A stretch of 9,797 nt of DNA from Coriobacteriaceae bacterium (lineage in GTDB: Bacteria; Actinomycetota; Coriobacteriia; Coriobacteriales; QAMH01). Position 1 is the first letter of the stretch; each line of letters begins with the position of its first letter. A program made the position numbers and the translations under genes. The notes beneath the pieces were generated by a model that saw only the letters and a program-made list of their open reading frames with translations, did not search any database and was not told the origin of the DNA. The DNA lies in assembly GCA_004553405.1 (NCBI GenBank), contig SFLO01000019.1, positions 1 through 9,797 of the forward strand, given 5' to 3'. Shown piece after piece: positions 7,550-9,797 of the stretch.

Positions 7550-7851
7550 GAGCTCACTCCCTCTGTGTCGATCTCTCCCATGTGGCGATGCGCGTTGTAG
7601 CTAAAGCGCAGCTCGTCGCCTAGATGCAGGGCGGGCGTGGTGATGACGACCTTGATGCCGTCATGCACGTACACGGCCGCTGCCTTGGACTCCAGGCGCT
7701 TGGCGAGCATTCCCTTGGGCACGTAAGCGAAGACCTCGCTCGTGTGGCGGCCTCAACTCACGCAGTCGATGATGTCGACGGCGATGGCGTCTGCCTTCTT
7801 CGCACGCAGGTACTCCCGCAGGGCGTTGTCGATCACGATGCGCGGCTCCAT
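7546..7851 (-). CDS. Candidate selenoprotein 1, HesB/IscA-like 'CC/Se motif' family (Sec33)
   Basis: A 101-residue reading frame with an in-frame UGA at codon 33 (7753-7755) and a terminal UGA stop. With selenocysteine it reads DCVSUGRHTSEVF, giving a Cys30-x-x-Sec33 pair typical of thiol/selenol redox sites. The N-terminus (IDNALREYLRAKKADAIAVD) and the later HDGIKVVI and GDELRFSY segments resemble small HesB/IscA-like (seleno)proteins with a CC or C-Sec motif; that assignment is recalled, not searched. It is paralogous to the next gene and overlaps it by 4 nt. The ATG is chosen because AGGGGAGGGG (7857-7866) lies 5 nt upstream. It follows the pseudouridine synthase by 63 bp on the same strand. 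A function in redox chemistry or iron-sulfur handling is inference. A pseudogene is unlikely, given two matching UGAs and hairpins. Confidence 0.85.
7726..7740 (-). promoter_or_regulatory. bSECIS-like hairpin of selenoprotein 1
   Basis: On the minus strand AGCGA-GGTCT-TCGCT forms a perfect 5-bp stem with loop GGTCT, at nt 13-27 after the UGA. This is the same offset as in the paralogue. A lower CAC/GTG helix (nt 7-9 with 31-33) can form beneath a small internal loop. The outer base pair is A-U here and G-C in the paralogue, a compensatory change. Confidence 0.82.
7753..7755 (-). other. In-frame UGA read as selenocysteine (codon 33)
   Basis: The UGA follows D-C-V-S in a frame open on both sides. 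The same gene ends in a second UGA (7546-7548) with no GGUCU hairpin after it, which fits hairpin-dependent discrimination between Sec and stop. Confidence 0.82.
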
Positions 7852-7856
7852 GGCAA

Positions 7857-7866
7857 CCCCTCCCCT
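7857..7866 (-). promoter_or_regulatory. Strong ribosome binding site of selenoprotein 1
   Basis: AGGGGAGGGG on the minus strand, 5 nt before ATG 7851. It is one of the purine-richest sites in the window and fixes the start of the tandem selenoprotein pair. Confidence 0.65.
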
Positions 7867-7880
7867 TCGAGTCATCGCAC

Positions 7881-7904
7881 GGCCCGCGCTCCAAACGCGG
7901 GGCC
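7881..7904. terminator. G+C-rich hairpin after the pseudouridine synthase gene
   Basis: GGCCCGCG and CGCGGGGCC face each other across a 7-nt loop (8 bp with one bulged base), just past the pseudouridine synthase stop. No T-run follows on the minus strand, so it is at best an imperfect or processing-type terminator. It could partly separate the housekeeping genes from the selenoprotein pair. Confidence 0.35.
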
Positions 7905-7914
7905 TGCCTACAGT

Positions 7915-8955
7915 TTAGTCCTCTCCCAGCTGCTGGACGCCGTAATCCGTGCGGCCCTCGCTGCGATCTGCAAGCTGGTCGAGCACGGCGGTGAGGTCCC
8001 AGGGCAGCTCGTCTTCAAAGCTCAGGAGCTCGCCGGAGATGGGATGCTCGAAGCTCAGGCGGTAGCTGTGGAGGAACTGCCTGCCCAGGCCCAGCTCCAT
8101 GCGCTGGGCGGCGTCGCGGTTGCGGGCCTTGACGTTGGCCGCGCGGCCGTAGACCGGGTCTCCCACCACGGGGTGGCCGGTGTAGGACATGTGCACCCTG
8201 ATCTGGTGGGTGCGGCCGGTGTAGAGCTTGCACTCCAGCAACGTGTAGCCGTCGTCCTGGCGGCCGGCCTCGAAGCGCTCGAGCACGGTGAAGGTGGTGA
8301 TCGAGCTGCGGGCCAGGGGGTTGGCGCTCACGGCCATGCGGGTGCGGTCGCGCTCGTCGCGGCCGATGGGCGCGTCGACCATGCCGGTGTCGCGCGCGAT
8401 GTTGCCGTGCACCAGGGTGCAGTAGCGCCTGTCCACGGTGCGCAGGCGTATGTCGTCTTGCAGGCGGGCCGCGGCGAGGTCCGTCTTGGCGGCGAGCATG
8501 AGGCCGGAGGTGTCGCGGTCGAGCCTGTGCACGATGCCCGGGCGGTCCTCGCCCTGGACCTCGGCCAGGTTGCCGGTGCCGCAGTGGGCCACCAGCGCGT
8601 TGGCGAGGGTGTCGTCCCAGTGGCCGCGCGCGGGGTGGCACACCAGGCCGGGCTGCTTGGAGAGCACGATGATGTGCTCGTCCTCATAGCGGATGTCGAG
8701 CGGGATGTTGTAGGCGGGCACGATGGTGGCGGGCTCGCCGCTGCGGGCGGGCACCTCGATGCTCAGCTCGTCTCCCTCGAGCACCAGGCGCTTCTTGGTC
8801 GAGGCCGCCCCGTTGACCAGGATGCGGCCGCTCTCGATGAGGCGCACGGCGGCGCTGCGGCTGGCCAGGCCCTCGATGTCGAGCGAGGCCACCAGCGCGT
8901 CGAGGCGCTGGCCCTGCTGCTGTGCGGTGACTATATGGGTGAAGCACTCTGCCAC
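7915..8955 (-). CDS. RluA-family 23S rRNA pseudouridine synthase
   Basis: A cytoplasmic enzyme that isomerises specific uridines in rRNA to pseudouridine. With the start at GTG 8955 the protein has 346 residues: an S4 RNA-binding domain at about 15-70, then the RluA catalytic domain with the motif HRLDRDTSG at 143-151, where Asp146 is the catalytic nucleophile, and the later GRTHQIRVH motif. The length fits RluD-like proteins, but the target sites cannot be assigned. The frame is open back to a GTG at 8997 inside lspA. GTG 8955 is preferred because it lies 8 nt past the lspA stop and follows a GGAGGCAGG purine run; the exact start is uncertain. Order after ileS-lspA is typical of Gram-positive bacteria. 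Confidence 0.92.
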   Translation of the reverse strand: MAECFTHIVTAQQQGQRLDALVASLDIEGLASRSAAVRLIESGRILVNGAASTKKRLVLEGDELSIEVPARSGEPATIVPAYNIPLDIRYEDEHIIVLSKQPGLVCHPARGHWDDTLANALVAHCGTGNLAEVQGEDRPGIVHRLDRDTSGLMLAAKTDLAAARLQDDIRLRTVDRRYCTLVHGNIARDTGMVDAPIGRDERDRTRMAVSANPLARSSITTFTVLERFEAGRQDDGYTLLECKLYTGRTHQIRVHMSYTGHPVVGDPVYGRAANVKARNRDAAQRMELGLGRQFLHSYRLSFEHPISGELLSFEDELPWDLTAVLDQLADRSEGRTDYGVQQLGED

Positions 8956-8963
8956 GGCTGACG

Positions 8964-9482
8964 CTACCTGCCTCCCTCGCTTGCATCCTGCCCGCACTCG
9001 CCCAGGTCCATGAAGAAGACCACGTAGACCATGAACAGCACCACGCCGCAGGTGATGCAGATGTCTGCCACGTTGAAGACGGGGAAGCTGAAGAAGGTGA
9101 ACTCGAAGAAGTCGACCACGTACTGGTAGAGCACGCGGTCTACGGCGTTACCCACCGCCCCGCCGAAGACGAGGCCCGCTGCGATGACGCCGAGCATGCG
9201 GTGCTGCCGCACGAGCAGCATGAAGGCCAGGATGGCAGCGCAGATAACGGCGGCCACGCCCACGAAGAAGAGGGGGAAGCCGTCGCCGATGGAGAAGGCC
9301 GCGCCGGTGTTGTGCACCATGGTGAGGCGCACCAAGCCCAGGCTCGGCCCCTGGACGGTCCCGAGGGGCAGGGCCGCGACCGCCCAAGCCTTGCTCAGGC
9401 GGTCGAGCACGATGGCGGCCACGGCGATGACCGCGAATATGCAGAGGCTAGTCCTGCGGCTCAAAGGCTTCCACAACCTCAT
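8964..9482 (-). CDS. lspA: Lipoprotein signal peptidase (signal peptidase II)
   Basis: An integral membrane aspartyl protease that removes the signal peptide from lipid-modified prolipoproteins. It has 172 residues, a usual length, with four hydrophobic segments. Family motifs are visible: NTGAAF at 58-63, GNAVDR with Asp115, and FNVAD with Asp140, the two catalytic aspartates. A short hydrophilic tail (GECGQDASEGGR) ends the protein. The ATG start at 9482 lies inside the 3' end of ileS (35-bp overlap) without a clear ribosome binding site. A TTG at 9464 is a possible alternative, with little effect on the protein. The overlap suggests coupled translation with ileS. Confidence 0.95.
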   Translation of the reverse strand: MRLWKPLSRRTSLCIFAVIAVAAIVLDRLSKAWAVAALPLGTVQGPSLGLVRLTMVHNTGAAFSIGDGFPLFFVGVAAVICAAILAFMLLVRQHRMLGVIAAGLVFGGAVGNAVDRVLYQYVVDFFEFTFFSFPVFNVADICITCGVVLFMVYVVFFMDLGECGQDASEGGR

Positions 9483-9797
9483 GGCAGCGGGGGCACAGGC
9501 CGTCTTCGCCCAGCTCGCGCACGTTCCAGCAGCGCGGGCACTTCTCGCCCGGGGCGGCCGTGACGGCAGCGGCCAGCTCGGGACCCTCCTCCAGGGTCAC
9601 GGCAGAGACGATCAGCAGCTCGGCGAGCTGCTCCTCGCCGCGCGCCTTGAGCACGGAGAGGACGTCTGCCGGGGCGCTGATGCACACGGCGGCCTCCTGG
9701 GTCTTGGTGATGCCGAGCGCGGCCTTGGTGTCCTCCATGGCCTTGGTGGCCACGGCGCGGGCGTCCATGACCACGGCGTAGTCTGCCAGCAGCTGGG
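9448..9797 (-). CDS. ileS: Isoleucyl-tRNA synthetase, C-terminal part (5' end outside window)
   Basis: Only the last ~115 residues are present; the frame runs open through the window edge. The end contains the zinc-binding tail typical of bacterial IleRS, KCPRCWNVRE followed by LCPRCHE (two CxxC pairs), needed for aminoacylation of tRNA-Ile. Upstream, LLADYAVVMDARAVATKAME and a stretch with ISAPADVLSVL match the C-terminal region of the enzyme. It heads the ileS-lspA-pseudouridine synthase operon. A short free-standing zinc-ribbon protein is ruled out because the frame continues upstream with IleRS-like sequence. Confidence 0.9.
   Translation of the reverse strand, partial: QLLADYAVVMDARAVATKAMEDTKAALGITKTQEAAVCISAPADVLSVLKARGEEQLAELLIVSAVTLEEGPELAAAVTAAPGEKCPRCWNVRELGEDGLCPRCHEVVEAFEPQD

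Noticed and set aside
7178..7851. The two small UGA-containing genes as pseudogenes or sequencing errors
   Set aside because: The UGAs align exactly, both have the same GGUCU hairpin at the same offset, and the frames are otherwise intact with good ribosome binding sites.
7178..7851. Genome-wide reassignment of UGA (to Trp or Gly) instead of selenocysteine
   Set aside because: UGA works as the stop of both exporter genes and of maturase B. The other large genes have no internal UGA, and Trp is encoded by UGG.
7624..8961. A 445-codon open frame on the + strand
   Set aside because: It is antisense to the pseudouridine synthase and to selenoprotein 1, is rich in Gly/Ala/His/Val and has no family motifs. 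It is a by-product of G/C-ending codons on the other strand.
9448..9774. A free-standing 108-residue zinc-ribbon protein
   Set aside because: The frame continues to the window edge with IleRS-like sequence, and the CxxC pairs match the IleRS zinc tail.
1..9797. tRNA, rRNA, CRISPR arrays, insertion sequences or attachment sites
   Set aside because: None was seen by eye. Almost all of the window is accounted for by coding sequence, and the two short gaps hold no such structure.

Overview
The window is dense, high-G+C bacterial DNA (about 70% G+C by eye from position ~850 onward). It joins an accessory RiPP (ribosomally made, modified peptide) export and maturation cluster to a housekeeping block, ileS-lspA-RluA-type pseudouridine synthase. 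G+C, codon use and gene order suggest a high-G+C Gram-positive, perhaps a coriobacterium-like actinomycete. That placement is inference; no rRNA or marker gene fixes it.

Left half, + strand (1-5542): the 3' part of a peptidase-containing NHLP/NHLM-type bacteriocin ABC exporter, a second exporter subunit (permease/ATPase), and a radical SAM/SPASM peptide maturase. The genes sit 20 nt apart or overlap, so they form one operon running in from outside the window. The first ~840 bases are only ~51% G+C and the same reading frame then jumps to ~70%, so the exporter gene looks mosaic.

Middle, - strand (5497-7086): a small precursor peptide with a Nif11-like leader, a double-glycine site and an 11-residue core CHDYPCHTYGC (two C-H-x-Y-x repeats plus a final Cys). 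Three bases later a second radical SAM/SPASM maturase begins. The two maturase genes converge and overlap by 46 bp. Together these encode precursor, two modifying enzymes, and an exporter that should cut after Gly-Gly and secrete the product.

Right half, - strand (7178-9797): ileS (3' end only), lspA, an RluA-family pseudouridine synthase, then two small paralogous genes that conventional gene calling would split. Each has one in-frame UGA at the same aligned position. In both, the UGA is followed at the same distance by a 15-nt perfect hairpin with loop GGUCU, the apical loop sequence of the E. coli fdhF SECIS. I read them as tandem selenoproteins related to the small HesB/IscA-like 'CC/Se motif' family. 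Their proximity to the RiPP cluster may or may not be functional.

There is no gene-free stretch over 100 bp. The two intergenic gaps are 7087-7177 (a probable promoter and an inverted repeat) and 7852-7914 (a hairpin and a strong ribosome binding site).
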